DNA of 64,000 nt from JBBRHQ01 sp963720735 (GCA_963720735.1 CAVRGL010000007.1:1-64000); one strand, 5' to 3'; counted from the first letter of the stretch, positions 49,931 to 57,757 are shown. Numbers and translations are program-made. Notes: generated by a model from the sequence alone, not told the origin.

Positions 49931-50755
49931 TCAGGCAATCGCGACCGAGCCGACGATCGCAGCGATCCCGATCGCCGCGATCGCCACCAGCTCGACCGTG
50001 AGGTGCTTGGGCCCCAGCCGGCCCCGCTCGCCGGCGACGATGGCCAGCGCCGCCAGCGCGCCCCCGGCTGCGCCGAAGAGGTGCCCTCCGATGCTGATCC
50101 CGGGAATGCTGAAAGTGAATACGAAGTTGATCACCAGGAGAATCCCGAGTTGCGCGGCAATCCCCTCCAGGCGACGGCCGCGAGCGACGACGAAAGCGGC
50201 GGCGAAGATCCCGAAGATCGCGCCTGACGCCCCCGCTGTGAGGCTGTCCGGCGAGAGCAGCAGCGCCCCGAAGGACCCGGCCAGCAGCGAGGCGAAGTAG
50301 AGGAAGACGAAGCGCAGCGTGCCGATCCCCGGCTCCAGCAGGCGGCCGACGATGAACAGCGCGTACATGTTGAAGGCGATGTGGAGGATGCTGTAGTGGA
50401 GGAAGCCGGCGGTGAGAAGCCGGTATAGCTGTCCGTCTGCGACCGGCGGGGCGATCAGGCCGAAGTGGACGATCACCGGGTTCGACTGGCTGATCGCGAA
50501 TCCGCCGCCGCCCCTCAGCAACTCGTAGAGGTAGACGACGACGTTGATCGCGATCAGGACGTAGGTCGCGTTCATGGTCCGGGATCCCCCAAAGGCGGCG
50601 GCGCCGGACTTGACCCGGGTCGTCTGCCGCGAGCATTCCGGGCAGCGCATCCCAACCGGCGAAGGGGTCATGCAATCGGGGCAGATCGGCCGCCCGCAGT
50701 TGGAGCAGCGGACCCCGGTTTCGCGGTCGGGATGGCGGTAACAGGTCTCGGGCAT
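49931..50755 (-). CDS. Rhomboid protease with N-terminal zinc-binding module
   Basis: A 274-residue protein. The first 42 residues form a B-box/zinc-ribbon with four cysteine pairs or Cys-His pairs (CYRHPDRETGVRCSNC, CPDC, CPEC). Six membrane helices follow, with the rhomboid dyad GASGAIFG (Ser, about residue 174) and GGHLFGAAGG (His, about 225). Rhomboids cut single-pass proteins within the membrane. The gene overlaps nothing and its end is 7 bases from the end of the BtuF-like gene. Confidence 0.93.
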   Translation of the reverse strand: MPETCYRHPDRETGVRCSNCGRPICPDCMTPSPVGMRCPECSRQTTRVKSGAAAFGGSRTMNATYVLIAINVVVYLYELLRGGGGFAISQSNPVIVHFGLIAPPVADGQLYRLLTAGFLHYSILHIAFNMYALFIVGRLLEPGIGTLRFVFLYFASLLAGSFGALLLSPDSLTAGASGAIFGIFAAAFVVARGRRLEGIAAQLGILLVINFVFTFSIPGISIGGHLFGAAGGALAALAIVAGERGRLGPKHLTVELVAIAAIGIAAIVGSVAIA

Positions 50756-50806
50756 TGGCGCCGCAGCCTAGATGAGTCGGGTTCGCGGCCCGGCGAGCCG
50801 ACGCGG

Positions 50807-51493
50807 CTAGCTGCCGACCCGCACGCCGACCAGCGGGGCCGAGGTCGGCGCCATGCTGCCGCCGCGCGGCTCGACCGTGACCAGGACCTGCCGGGCCCCG
50901 TCGAGGTGGCGGGGAATGGCCGCGCTCGCGGTCCCGTCGCGGCGGGGCGCGAAAAGCGACGACGGCTCCATCCGACCGCCCCGCTGCACCCACGCCTGGT
51001 AGACCCGCTTCGAGGGGAGCTGGCGCAGTCCGGTCAGCTCGAGGGTGCCCGAGTCGCCGGTCCGCTTCAGGGTGGCCTGCACGCTGGAGCCCGGGGTCGA
51101 GTGGGAGGTGACGGTCTCCATCCCGCCGCCCCCGGCGCTGTAGGCGATCAGCCCGACCGCGACCAGCAGCGCCACCGCCGCGAAGCCGATCGCCGGGCGC
51201 AGCAGGAAACCGCCGAAGCGGCGGCGTCCCTCGCGCAGGGCCGCCGGGTGGGGCCGCCCCGCCTCCTCCCGCACCGTCGCCATCAGCTCGGTGCGCAGGC
51301 TAGCCGGCGGCTCCCGGCGCTCGACCGATTCGCCCAGCGAAGAGACCGCCGGAGCGAGCCAGCGGAGGTCCCGGCGGCACTGCTCGCACCCGGCGAGGTG
51401 GCGCTCCAACTCGGCCGCCTCGTCGGGCTCCAGCGCACCGATCGCGTAGGCAGCGACGTCCTCGCGCCGGCGCTCGTGGGATTCCTCGCTCAT
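50807..51493 (-). CDS. Anti-sigma factor (RskA-like)
   Basis: A 228-residue protein. A zinc anti-sigma domain is at the N-terminus (YAIGALEPDEAAELERHLAGCEQC: His32, Cys36, Cys39), then one membrane helix (FAAVALLVAVGLIAYSAGG, about residue 100-118), and an external RskA-type domain (LELTGLRQLPSKRVYQAWV). It holds the co-encoded sigma factor at the membrane until a signal triggers release. It overlaps the sigma gene by four bases (ATGA). Confidence 0.93.
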   Translation of the reverse strand: MSEESHERRREDVAAYAIGALEPDEAAELERHLAGCEQCRRDLRWLAPAVSSLGESVERREPPASLRTELMATVREEAGRPHPAALREGRRRFGGFLLRPAIGFAAVALLVAVGLIAYSAGGGGMETVTSHSTPGSSVQATLKRTGDSGTLELTGLRQLPSKRVYQAWVQRGGRMEPSSLFAPRRDGTASAAIPRHLDGARQVLVTVEPRGGSMAPTSAPLVGVRVGS

Positions 51494-52071
51494 CGCAGCC
51501 CCTCCGCCAGCTGCATACGGATCTTCTCCATCCCCAGCCTCATCCTGCCCTTCACCGTACCCAGCGGCATCCCCAGCATCTCGGCGATCTCCGAGTGGCT
51601 GAAGCCGCCGAAATAGGCGAGCTGGATCACCTTCGACTGGTCGCTCGGCAGCTCCCGAAGCGCTCCCCGCACCCCCGCCGCCTGGTCGCGCCGCACGACC
51701 TCGTCCTCGGTCAGCTGCTCGGAGGAGCGCTGCTCGAGCAGCGCCTCGTCGTCGAAGTCGAGCTTCGGGGCCTTGCCGGCGTCCCTGCGCAGGGCATCTA
51801 TGGCGCGGTTGCGGACGATCCCCAGGGTCCAGGAGCGAACGCTGCCCCGGGTGGGGTCGAACCGGGCCCCGCTGCGCCAGATCGAGATGAAGGCTTCCTG
51901 GGTGACGTCCTCGGCAGCCTGGCGGGAGCCGACGATCCGGTAGGCGAGCGAGTAGGCGACGCCGCCGTGGCGGTCGTAGAAGACCTCGAACGCGTCCGCG
52001 TCGCGCTTGGCGATCAGCGGCATCAGCTCCTCGTCGGCGAGGCGCTCGGCCTTTACCCTGGAGATCGCCAT
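51490..52071 (-). CDS. ECF RNA polymerase sigma factor (SigK-like)
   Basis: A 193-residue group 4 sigma factor. Region 2 includes FEVFYDRHGGVAYSLAYRIVGSRQAAEDVTQEAFISIWRSG, and region 4 ALRELPSDQSKVIQLAYFGGFSHSEIAEMLGMPLGTVKGRMRLGMEKIR. The partner anti-sigma factor overlaps its stop. Together they form a SigK/RskA-type stress unit. Two double-hairpin repeats lie in the upstream gap. Confidence 0.95.
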   Translation of the reverse strand: MAISRVKAERLADEELMPLIAKRDADAFEVFYDRHGGVAYSLAYRIVGSRQAAEDVTQEAFISIWRSGARFDPTRGSVRSWTLGIVRNRAIDALRRDAGKAPKLDFDDEALLEQRSSEQLTEDEVVRRDQAAGVRGALRELPSDQSKVIQLAYFGGFSHSEIAEMLGMPLGTVKGRMRLGMEKIRMQLAEGLR

Positions 52072-52120
52072 CGGTGATTCAGGCTACGCGCCGCGAGCGG
52101 CGCTGGATCATTTGCGCTCT

Positions 52121-52180
52121 GCCGGCGCGGTGTTAGCGCCGGCACATACATGTCAGGCGGCGAAGTCGCCGCAAGTGGTG
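52121..52180 (+). repeat. Double-hairpin repeat, first unit of the 52 kb pair
   Basis: Stem 1 is GCCGGCGC (52121-52128), loop GGTGTTA, GCGCCGGC (52136-52143); then ACATACATGTCAG; then stem 2 GCGGCG-aagt-CGCCGC (52157-52172) and AAGTGGTGTT. It lies upstream of the sigma gene (minus strand) and of the DUF4383 gene (plus strand). Confidence 0.8.
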
Positions 52181-52186
52181 TTCTTT

Positions 52187-52238
52187 GCCCGCGCGGTGCT
52201 AGCGCGGGCAGATGCATGTCAGGCCGTGAAGCGGCCGC
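52187..52238 (+). repeat. Double-hairpin repeat, second unit with compensated stem
   Basis: Stem 1 is GCCCGCGC (52187-52194), loop GGTGCTA, GCGCGGGC (52202-52209). One G-C pair of the first unit is swapped to C-G, so pairing is kept. AGATGCATGTCAG follows, then stem 2 GGCCG-tgaag-CGGCC (52222-52236), which keeps pairing in a shifted register. The unit starts 66 bases after the first. Confidence 0.8.
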
Positions 52239-52277
52239 AGATCATTCTGCGTCCGCCCCGGCGGCGAAGATGTCCGA

Positions 52278-52712
52278 ATGCAAGGGGCAAGCCCGGCCAG
52301 GCTCTACGCGACGCTCGTCGGCGGCGTCCTCGTCGTCGCCGGGATCATCGGCTTCTTCTACACCTCGAGCTTCGGGTCTCCGGGCAACGTCGACGACGTC
52401 TTCGGGGTGCTCGACGTCAACGGCTGGCACAACCTCATTCACATCGTCACCGGGGCGATCGGGCTGCTGGTCGCGGGCTACGCGGCCCGCGCCTACGCGC
52501 TCGGACTGGGCTTCGTCTACATCGTGATCGCGGTCTGGGGGTTCATCATCGGCAGTGGGGAGAGCATCCTCGGGTTCATCCCGATCAACACCGCCGACGA
52601 CTTCCTGCACCTGATCCTCGGCCTGCTCGGGATCGGCGCGGGGATAGCTACGCCGAAGCAGGGGGCAAGGGTCCCGCCACCAGGCGCGCCCCCGCCGGCC
52701 CCGGCAACCTAG
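52278..52712 (+). CDS. DUF4383 membrane protein
   Basis: A 144-residue protein with four membrane helices: RLYATLVGGVLVVAGIIGFFYTSSFGS, NLIHIVTGAIGLLVAGYAARAYALG, GFVYIVIAVWGFIIG and FLHLILGLLGIGAGIATP. The WHNLIHIVTGAIGL motif is that of DUF4383, whose function is unknown. The stop shares a CTAG with the facing gene at 52709-52712. Confidence 0.88.
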   Translation: MQGASPARLYATLVGGVLVVAGIIGFFYTSSFGSPGNVDDVFGVLDVNGWHNLIHIVTGAIGLLVAGYAARAYALGLGFVYIVIAVWGFIIGSGESILGFIPINTADDFLHLILGLLGIGAGIATPKQGARVPPPGAPPPAPAT

Positions 52713-53167
52713 AAGCGCGAGCGCAGCTGACCGGCGACGTCGCGCAGCCCGCCCGTCTGCTGGCGGCCGCGGCGCCGCGCCTCCAGCAGGACGAGGGCGC
52801 CGGTCGCCACCCCTCCGGCAGCGATTGCGACCACCGGCCGCACCCAGTTGCGGGGCGCGCCCAGCGCCCGCAACTCGCTCTCGGATAGCTCGTCGGCCCA
52901 GTCGGACAGCTCGTCAGCCGCCGCCTGCGTCACCGCGGCGAGAGTGCTCTCGAGCCGCTGCGAGAGCCGCTCGGGTGGCTCCATCGGGCGGAGGGCATCA
53001 GAGAGAAGCGCCTCGACATCAAAGCCCGGCACGTCCTCCGCTCCGCGTCCGCCTGAATGACCGCCCGGCATCTCCTCCGCTCCGCGTCCGCCGGAATGAC
53101 CGCCCGGCACGTCCTCCGCTCCGCGTCCGGGCGTGCCGGGGTTGTTGGCAGGATTTGGCTCACTCAT
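52709..53167 (-). CDS. Membrane protein with N-terminal 13-residue repeats
   Basis: A 152-residue protein. The N-terminal 45 residues hold three copies (the last partial) of a Gly-rich repeat based on GRGAEDVPGGHSG. An acidic helical domain follows (PERLSQRLESTLAAVTQAAADEL), then one membrane helix (VRPVVAIAAGGVATGALVLLEA). Overlap with the sigma gene upstream (53160-53167) suggests co-translation, and a membrane anti-sigma-like partner role is possible, although no zinc finger is visible. The repeats are made of a 39-base DNA repeat related to the 27 kb element. Confidence 0.75.
   Translation of the reverse strand: MSEPNPANNPGTPGRGAEDVPGGHSGGRGAEEMPGGHSGGRGAEDVPGFDVEALLSDALRPMEPPERLSQRLESTLAAVTQAAADELSDWADELSESELRALGAPRNWVRPVVAIAAGGVATGALVLLEARRRGRQQTGGLRDVAGQLRSRF
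53024..53140 (-). repeat. 39-base tandem repeat within the membrane-protein gene
   Basis: Three units starting at 53024, 53063 and 53102, period 39 bases, encode the 13-residue Gly-rich repeats. Each contains CTCCTCCGCTCCGCGTCCG or a close variant. The 16-mer GCACGTCCTCCGCTCC in units 1 and 3 also occurs in the outer arm of the 27 kb element. The third unit ends in a 9-bp inverted repeat (CCCGGCACG/CGTGCCGGG). Confidence 0.65.
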
Positions 53168-53720
53168 CGTGGCTCATCTCCTCCTTGAGCTGCTTGATGG
53201 CGCGGTGGATCAGCACCTTGGTGGCGCCGTCGGTGCGGCCGAGGGCGCGGGCGATCTCGCGGTTGTCCATGCCGAGGGCGAAGCGCATGATCAGCGCCTC
53301 GCGGCGGTCGTCCGGCAGGTGGTCGAGGTTCGCCATCACCCGGCGCAGCTCCTCGCGGCCTTCGACCAGCGCCTCGGTCCCGTGCTGGGCGGGGATCGGG
53401 TCGGCGTTCTCCAGCGGCGTCTGCGGCCGCCGCGCGCGGTCGCGGTAGTAGTTGGAGGCGAGGTTGTGAGCGATCCGGATCAGCCACGGGCGCAGCGGCC
53501 TTCCGTTGGACTCGCGCCGGGCCCGGTCGAAGTGGCGGTAGGCCTGGAGAAAGGCCTGCTCGGTCAGGTCCTCGGCGTCGTGATGGTTGCCGACCCGGTA
53601 GTACGCGTAGGAGTAGACATCGCGGAGGTGCGCCCGGTAGAGCTCCTCGAAGGCGCGATCGAGCTCCGCCTTGGCGGCGGGATCGAGGCTCGCCGGCTCG
53701 ACGGTCTCGCTCTTGGTCAC
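53160..53720 (-). CDS. ECF RNA polymerase sigma factor
   Basis: A 186-residue group 4 sigma factor. Region 2 is FEELYRAHLRDVYSYAYYRVGNHHDAEDLTEQAFLQAYRHFDRA, and region 4 is LDHLPDDRREALIMRFALGMDNREIARALGRTDGATKVLIHRAIKQLKEEM. The downstream membrane protein overlaps it by 8 bases and is a candidate partner. A gap of about 190 bases precedes it and holds a hairpin but no recognisable gene. Confidence 0.93.
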   Translation of the reverse strand: MTKSETVEPASLDPAAKAELDRAFEELYRAHLRDVYSYAYYRVGNHHDAEDLTEQAFLQAYRHFDRARRESNGRPLRPWLIRIAHNLASNYYRDRARRPQTPLENADPIPAQHGTEALVEGREELRRVMANLDHLPDDRREALIMRFALGMDNREIARALGRTDGATKVLIHRAIKQLKEEMSHDE

Positions 53721-53815
53721 GCGGCAAGGTTACCCGCGGGGTCGAGATGATTGATCCCATGGCCGCGTGTGCCCGGGGGCGCGCCTGGCCGAGCAGATCG
53801 AGGACGCAGGGCGAA

Positions 53816-53836
53816 GCCTTTGGTGGTGCCAAAGGC
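53816..53836. repeat. Hairpin between the sigma and PlsC-GpsA genes
   Basis: GCCTTTGG and CCAAAGGC (8-bp stem, 5-base loop) in the 190-base gap 53721-53911. The gap otherwise shows no gene. On the minus strand the stem lies 76 bases past the stop of the PlsC-GpsA gene, so it may be a transcription terminator without a T-run. Confidence 0.45.
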
Positions 53837-53911
53837 GAGCCCGAGGACGAAGAGATGCGAAGCGCCAGGGGCGTCATCCGGGTGCGCGGGGTCGTGGGGT
53901 CACTCATCTCG

Positions 53912-55576
53912 CTAGGCCGCCTGCTTGGAGCGCTCTGCACGGCGCAACCCGGCGATCCACTCCTCGGGTCCGATCTCTCCCTCGATCAGGGTCGCGAGCC
54001 CCCCGATCGCGCTCGCGTCGAGGCCGGCGGCGGCGATCGTCCCGGCTATCTGGGGGACCGAGTCGAGCCCCTCCGACGCCTGGCCGATCTCCGCCCTGAT
54101 CTCATCCGGGCTGCGGCCCGAGCCGAGCATCTCGCCGGCGCGGCGGTTACGGCTGTCGGGCGCCAGCACCGTCGCGGTCAGATCGCCCACCCCGGCCAGC
54201 CCCGTGAAGGTCTCGAGCCTCGCCCCCCGGTGGATCGCGTATTCGACGCACTCGCTCCAGACCTCGGCCGCGGCGATCCCGGCGGCATTGAGGCCGTGGG
54301 GCACCGCCGCGGCCGCGGCCAGCGCCGCGGCGTTCTTCGCGGCCCCGGCCATCTCGACGCCGACAACGTCGGCGGAGCGCTCGCAGACCAGGCCGGCGCG
54401 ATCGAAGACGTCCCCGACCTGGGAGCGGAGGTCGGTGTCAGCGGATCCGAGCACGAGGGCGGCGGAGCCGGAGACGGCCTCGCGGGAGTGCGCCGGCCCG
54501 CCGAGGCAGGCGATCGCCCGGGCCCGCACCCGCTCGGCGACGTACTCGCTGGGGAGCTGGCCCTGGGGGGCGACGAGGCCCTTGCTGAGCAGGAGCATCG
54601 CCGTCCGTCCTCCGATCCGGTCGGCGATCGCGCCGACCCCCTGGGGGAGCGAGGAGGAGGGGATCGCCAGGCAGACCAGGTCGAGGCCGGCCAGCTCGAT
54701 CTCCGATGCCTGCTTGACGCGGACCGAGTCGGGCAGGGTGACGCCCTCGAGGTAGCGGCTGTTCTGGCGCTCGGCAGCAACCTGCTCGGCCTGCTCGGCG
54801 GTTCGCGTCCCGAGCTCCACCTCGAGGCCGCCCCGGGCCAGCAACACCGCGACGGCTGTCCCCCAGCTGCCGGCGCCGATCACCGCGGCACGGCGCATCG
54901 GAGGCAGCCCGCCGAGGTCCTCCCACTGGAGCTCGACGTTGGGCCAGATGCGCGAGGTCACGGTGGCCGCGAGCGCCGGGGAGGGCCGCTCGGAGCCGGG
55001 GAAGGTCATCGCCCGCCCGATCCGCAGACGCACCTTGCGCGGGCGGATACGCCAGCCGCGGCGAACCGCGTCGCTGCCGAGGACGGCGACCGGGACCACC
55101 TGGGCGCCGGTCTGCAATGCGAGGCGCCCGACCCCTCGCTTCGGGCTGGCGAGCGAGCCGGTGCGGATCCGGGTGCCCTCGGGGAAGATGCAGACGGTGC
55201 CGCCGCGCTCGAGCACCATCCGCGCCGTCTTCATCGCCTCCTCGTCCGACTCCCCGCGGCGGATCGGAAACGCCCCGACCCGACAGAGGATCCAGCCCTG
55301 CCAGCGCTTCGAGAACAGCTCCATCTTCGCCACGTAGTTCATCGGCCTGCGCCAGGGCAGAGAGGCGCCGATCACGAACGGGTCGAGAAAGCTGCGATGG
55401 TTGGCGGCGACGATCAGGGCGCCCTTGACCCGGGCGTTGGCGCGGCCCTGGCGCGAGAGGCGAAGGTAGATCAGAAGCGCCGGCTGGAGGATCATCCGCG
55501 CCAGCAGGTAGATCACCCAGTTGACACCGTGCTTGCGGGTGTAGTCGTGATAGCGCTGGAGCTGCTCTTCGCTCAT
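53912..55576 (-). CDS. Fused acyltransferase (PlsC) and glycerol-3-phosphate dehydrogenase (GpsA)
   Basis: A 554-residue fusion. The N-terminal part (about 1-226) is an LPLAT acyltransferase: AANHRSFLDPFVIG (HX4D) and CIFPEGTRIRTGS. From residue 227 the protein reads as a complete GpsA: MRRAAVIGAGSWGTAVAVLLA (NAD fold), NSRYLEGVTLP, MLLLSKGLVA and GAAKNAAALAAAAAVPHGLNAAG (catalytic lysine region). GpsA makes glycerol 3-phosphate and PlsC acylates lysophosphatidate, so two steps of phospholipid synthesis lie in one chain, in reverse pathway order. The join has no stop, and the internal Met227 could also start a separate GpsA. Confidence 0.9.
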   Translation of the reverse strand: MSEEQLQRYHDYTRKHGVNWVIYLLARMILQPALLIYLRLSRQGRANARVKGALIVAANHRSFLDPFVIGASLPWRRPMNYVAKMELFSKRWQGWILCRVGAFPIRRGESDEEAMKTARMVLERGGTVCIFPEGTRIRTGSLASPKRGVGRLALQTGAQVVPVAVLGSDAVRRGWRIRPRKVRLRIGRAMTFPGSERPSPALAATVTSRIWPNVELQWEDLGGLPPMRRAAVIGAGSWGTAVAVLLARGGLEVELGTRTAEQAEQVAAERQNSRYLEGVTLPDSVRVKQASEIELAGLDLVCLAIPSSSLPQGVGAIADRIGGRTAMLLLSKGLVAPQGQLPSEYVAERVRARAIACLGGPAHSREAVSGSAALVLGSADTDLRSQVGDVFDRAGLVCERSADVVGVEMAGAAKNAAALAAAAAVPHGLNAAGIAAAEVWSECVEYAIHRGARLETFTGLAGVGDLTATVLAPDSRNRRAGEMLGSGRSPDEIRAEIGQASEGLDSVPQIAGTIAAAGLDASAIGGLATLIEGEIGPEEWIAGLRRAERSKQAA

Positions 55577-55630
55577 TAACAGCGCTACACGGTCGTCACC
55601 GCCCCGTTACAGACGGATCGGCGCCGCCCG

Positions 55631-56680
55631 CTACCAGGCGGATTCGATGATCCGCCTCAGCTCGTCGCGGCCGGGCGGATCGGGGGCGAAGCCGAGCTCG
55701 GGGCGGGCCTCGATCGCATCGAGGGCCGACTCCAGCCGGGAGCGATCGGCGCCGGCGGCGCCGAGCCCGGCCGGGTGGCCGCCGAGAGCAAGGATCCGCT
55801 CCTCGATCCCGGCGAGATCGGTGCCGACCGCCGTGGCCAGCGCGCCGATCTGCTCCGGCACCCGCTCCCGCATCGCCGCCATCGCCCGCGGCAGGATCGC
55901 CGCGTTGGTCTCGGCGTGGGGGCTGCCGCAGACCCGCACCAGCGTCTGGCAGATGACGTGGTGAAGGGCGAACAGGGCGGAATCGATCGCGTAGCCGCAG
56001 AGGATCGAGCCGAGCGCCAGGGCGCGGCGGTCGCGCCGCTCGCGCTCCTGGTCGAGCGCCGCGGCGATCATCTCGGCGCCGCGCAGTGCGGTCATCCGCG
56101 AGACCGGGTTGGCGAGCGGCGTGTAGAGAGAATCGGCGCCGTGGGCGAGGGCGTTCATCGAGCTGGCGCGCAGCTCGGGCTCCGGCTGCGAGGTCATCGC
56201 CTCCGGGTCGGCGACCACCAGGGTCGGCCGGACCAGGCCCCCGGAGCGGTCCTCGGCCCCGGCCGGCAGTCGGTGGATGCCGGTCATCTCGGCGCCCGAC
56301 ATGGTTGTCGGGATCGCCGCCACCGCGGCGCCGCTGACCGCGGCGATCGCCTTGGCCGCGTCGATCACCCGCCCGCCGCCGAGGGCGACCAGGTGGGTCG
56401 CTTCCTCCGCCTCGGGGAGGATCGTGGCGGCCGCGTCGGGAACGCCGCCCGATCCGACCAGGTGGACCGCCCGGGCGGGCGTTTCGAGACCCGGCGCCCC
56501 GCGTAGGGCCCGCTCCGTCGAGAGCAGCTCGAAGGCGTCGAAGCCGTGCTCGGCGAGCAGCGATGCGGCCGAGCCGAGCGCCCCGCCGCGGAAGACGACG
56601 GTGCGTCCGGCATCACGCCAAAGGAAATCCTGCGCCGTCTCCTCTGCTCTCGCTCGCTCGCGCCCCAGACGACTGATCAT
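55631..56680 (-). CDS. Maleylacetate reductase/iron-type alcohol dehydrogenase with disturbed N-terminus
   Basis: A 349-residue group III alcohol dehydrogenase. The NAD loop is ALGGGRVIDAAKAIAA, followed by AIPTTMSGAEMTG, MNALAHGADSLYTPLANP and a HHVICQTLVRVCGSPHAETNAAILP metal-site region. It resembles maleylacetate reductases of aromatic degradation, which suits the ring-cleaving dioxygenase gene upstream. The ATG at 56680 and the first residues lie in a repeat element. The original start was probably ATG 56730, which now reads into a stop after 17 codons. Confidence 0.88.
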   Translation of the reverse strand: MISRLGRERARAEETAQDFLWRDAGRTVVFRGGALGSAASLLAEHGFDAFELLSTERALRGAPGLETPARAVHLVGSGGVPDAAATILPEAEEATHLVALGGGRVIDAAKAIAAVSGAAVAAIPTTMSGAEMTGIHRLPAGAEDRSGGLVRPTLVVADPEAMTSQPEPELRASSMNALAHGADSLYTPLANPVSRMTALRGAEMIAAALDQERERRDRRALALGSILCGYAIDSALFALHHVICQTLVRVCGSPHAETNAAILPRAMAAMRERVPEQIGALATAVGTDLAGIEERILALGGHPAGLGAAGADRSRLESALDAIEARPELGFAPDPPGRDELRRIIESAW

Positions 56681-56728
56681 CTCGCTCGCTCGCTTCCGCG
56701 TCCGGGGACGGCTTCCTGCGCCGTCTCC
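56628..56728. repeat. Inserted element flanked by a 15-base direct repeat
   Basis: TCCTGCGCCGTCTCC occurs at 56628-56642 and again at 56714-56728. The sequence between and including part of these (56632-56714) matches 26999-27082 of the 27 kb element: 16 of 17 bases at one end, and 24 of 26 aligned positions at the other with one indel. The pattern is that of an 86-base insertion or duplication in the start of the reductase gene. Confidence 0.7.
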
Positions 56729-56743
56729 ATGGCGCTGGCGCAG

Positions 56744-57661
56744 CTACTTCGTCGCGGCCAGGCGGGGGTTGACGATCGGCCGCAGCCTCGGCTCGACCTC
56801 CTCGCGCAGGTGCTCGAAGTCGGGCGGCAGCGAGAGCTTCTCGCCGAGGTGCTCGAGCGGCTCGTCGACCGTGAAGCCGGGTCCGAGGGTGGCGATCTCG
56901 AAGAGCACCCCGCTCGGCTCGCGGAAATAGATCGACTTGAAGTAGAAGCGATCGATCACCGGCGTGGGCCGGGCGCCACCGCGGATCGCCTGCTCGCGCC
57001 AGCTCTCGTGCTCCTCGATGCTCGATGCCCAGGCGACGTGGTGGACGGTGCCCGCCCCCTCGAGCCCCCTCTCGGCGGGTGGCTCGTCGAAGATGTAGCG
57101 GCCGCCGCGCTGCTCGCCGCGGGCCTCCCAGTCCTCCACGGAGGACTCGAAGCCGAGCGCGTCGAGCAGCCCGCGACTTGCCTCGGGATCGGCGCTGTAG
57201 GCGCGAACCGAGTCGAAGCCCTGGAGGGCGTGCTCGCGGGGGATCTCCGGATGATCGGCGCTCAGCGGTGGGTCGGCGGTCTCGACCACCGCCAGCTCAT
57301 GATCGAGGCCCTCCGGATCGGAGAAGCGGAGACGGTCCCCCTCGCGCGAGGTCTCGATCCCGCTGGCGCCCAGCCGCTGCTCCCAGAAGTCGATCGCCTC
57401 GGTCGATCCGACACGCCAGACGATCCGGTGGACCATCCCGGCGCCGGCGCGGCCCTCGGGGGCTCCGGGGAACTCGAAGAAGGTCAGATCGGAACCCGCG
57501 CTGCCCTCCTCGTCGGCGAAGAACAGGTGGTAGACGGTCGGGCGGTCCTGGTTGACGGTCTTCTTGACCAGGCGCAGACCGAGCACCCCGACGTAGAAGT
57601 CGACGTTCTTCTGGCCGTTCTCGGTGATCGCCGTGATGTGGTGGATTCCCTCGAGCTTCAT
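56744..57661 (-). CDS. Ring-cleaving dioxygenase-like VOC protein (MhqO family)
   Basis: A 305-residue two-domain vicinal-oxygen-chelate protein. GIHHITAITENGQKNVDFYVGVLGLRLVKKTVNQDRP starts the first module, with the metal His in the GIHHIT region. GTVHHVAWASSIEEHESWREQAIRGG opens the second, with FKSIYFREPSGVLFEIAT supplying the Glu ligand. MhqO-like enzymes degrade quinones or catechols. A 22-base palindrome 27 bases upstream of the start is a likely repressor site for an electrophile-sensing regulator. Confidence 0.92.
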   Translation of the reverse strand: MKLEGIHHITAITENGQKNVDFYVGVLGLRLVKKTVNQDRPTVYHLFFADEEGSAGSDLTFFEFPGAPEGRAGAGMVHRIVWRVGSTEAIDFWEQRLGASGIETSREGDRLRFSDPEGLDHELAVVETADPPLSADHPEIPREHALQGFDSVRAYSADPEASRGLLDALGFESSVEDWEARGEQRGGRYIFDEPPAERGLEGAGTVHHVAWASSIEEHESWREQAIRGGARPTPVIDRFYFKSIYFREPSGVLFEIATLGPGFTVDEPLEHLGEKLSLPPDFEHLREEVEPRLRPIVNPRLAATK

Positions 57662-57687
57662 CGCCTCGCCTCTCCGTGGTTTCCTGA

Positions 57688-57709
57688 AATACTTGACTAC
57701 TCAAGTATT
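57688..57709. promoter_or_regulatory. Palindromic operator of the dioxygenase gene
   Basis: Nine-base perfect arms AATACTTGA and TCAAGTATT around CTAC, in AT-rich sequence upstream of the dioxygenase start. Such sites are bound by MarR- or HxlR-type sensors of quinones. The regulator is not adjacent. Confidence 0.65.
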
Positions 57710-57757
57710 ACACAGGCGCGATCTCTCCGCAAGCCGGCATTACCCTTCCCCGCAGCG

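Noticed and set aside
53721..53911. Possible small gene between the sigma factor and PlsC-GpsA
   Set aside because: Frames across the gap have poor composition and no ribosome binding site. Only an 8-bp hairpin is visible.
56632..56714. Intact insertion sequence at the start of the reductase gene
   Set aside because: The element is under 100 bases with no room for a transposase and no terminal inverted repeats, so at most it is a non-autonomous repeat.
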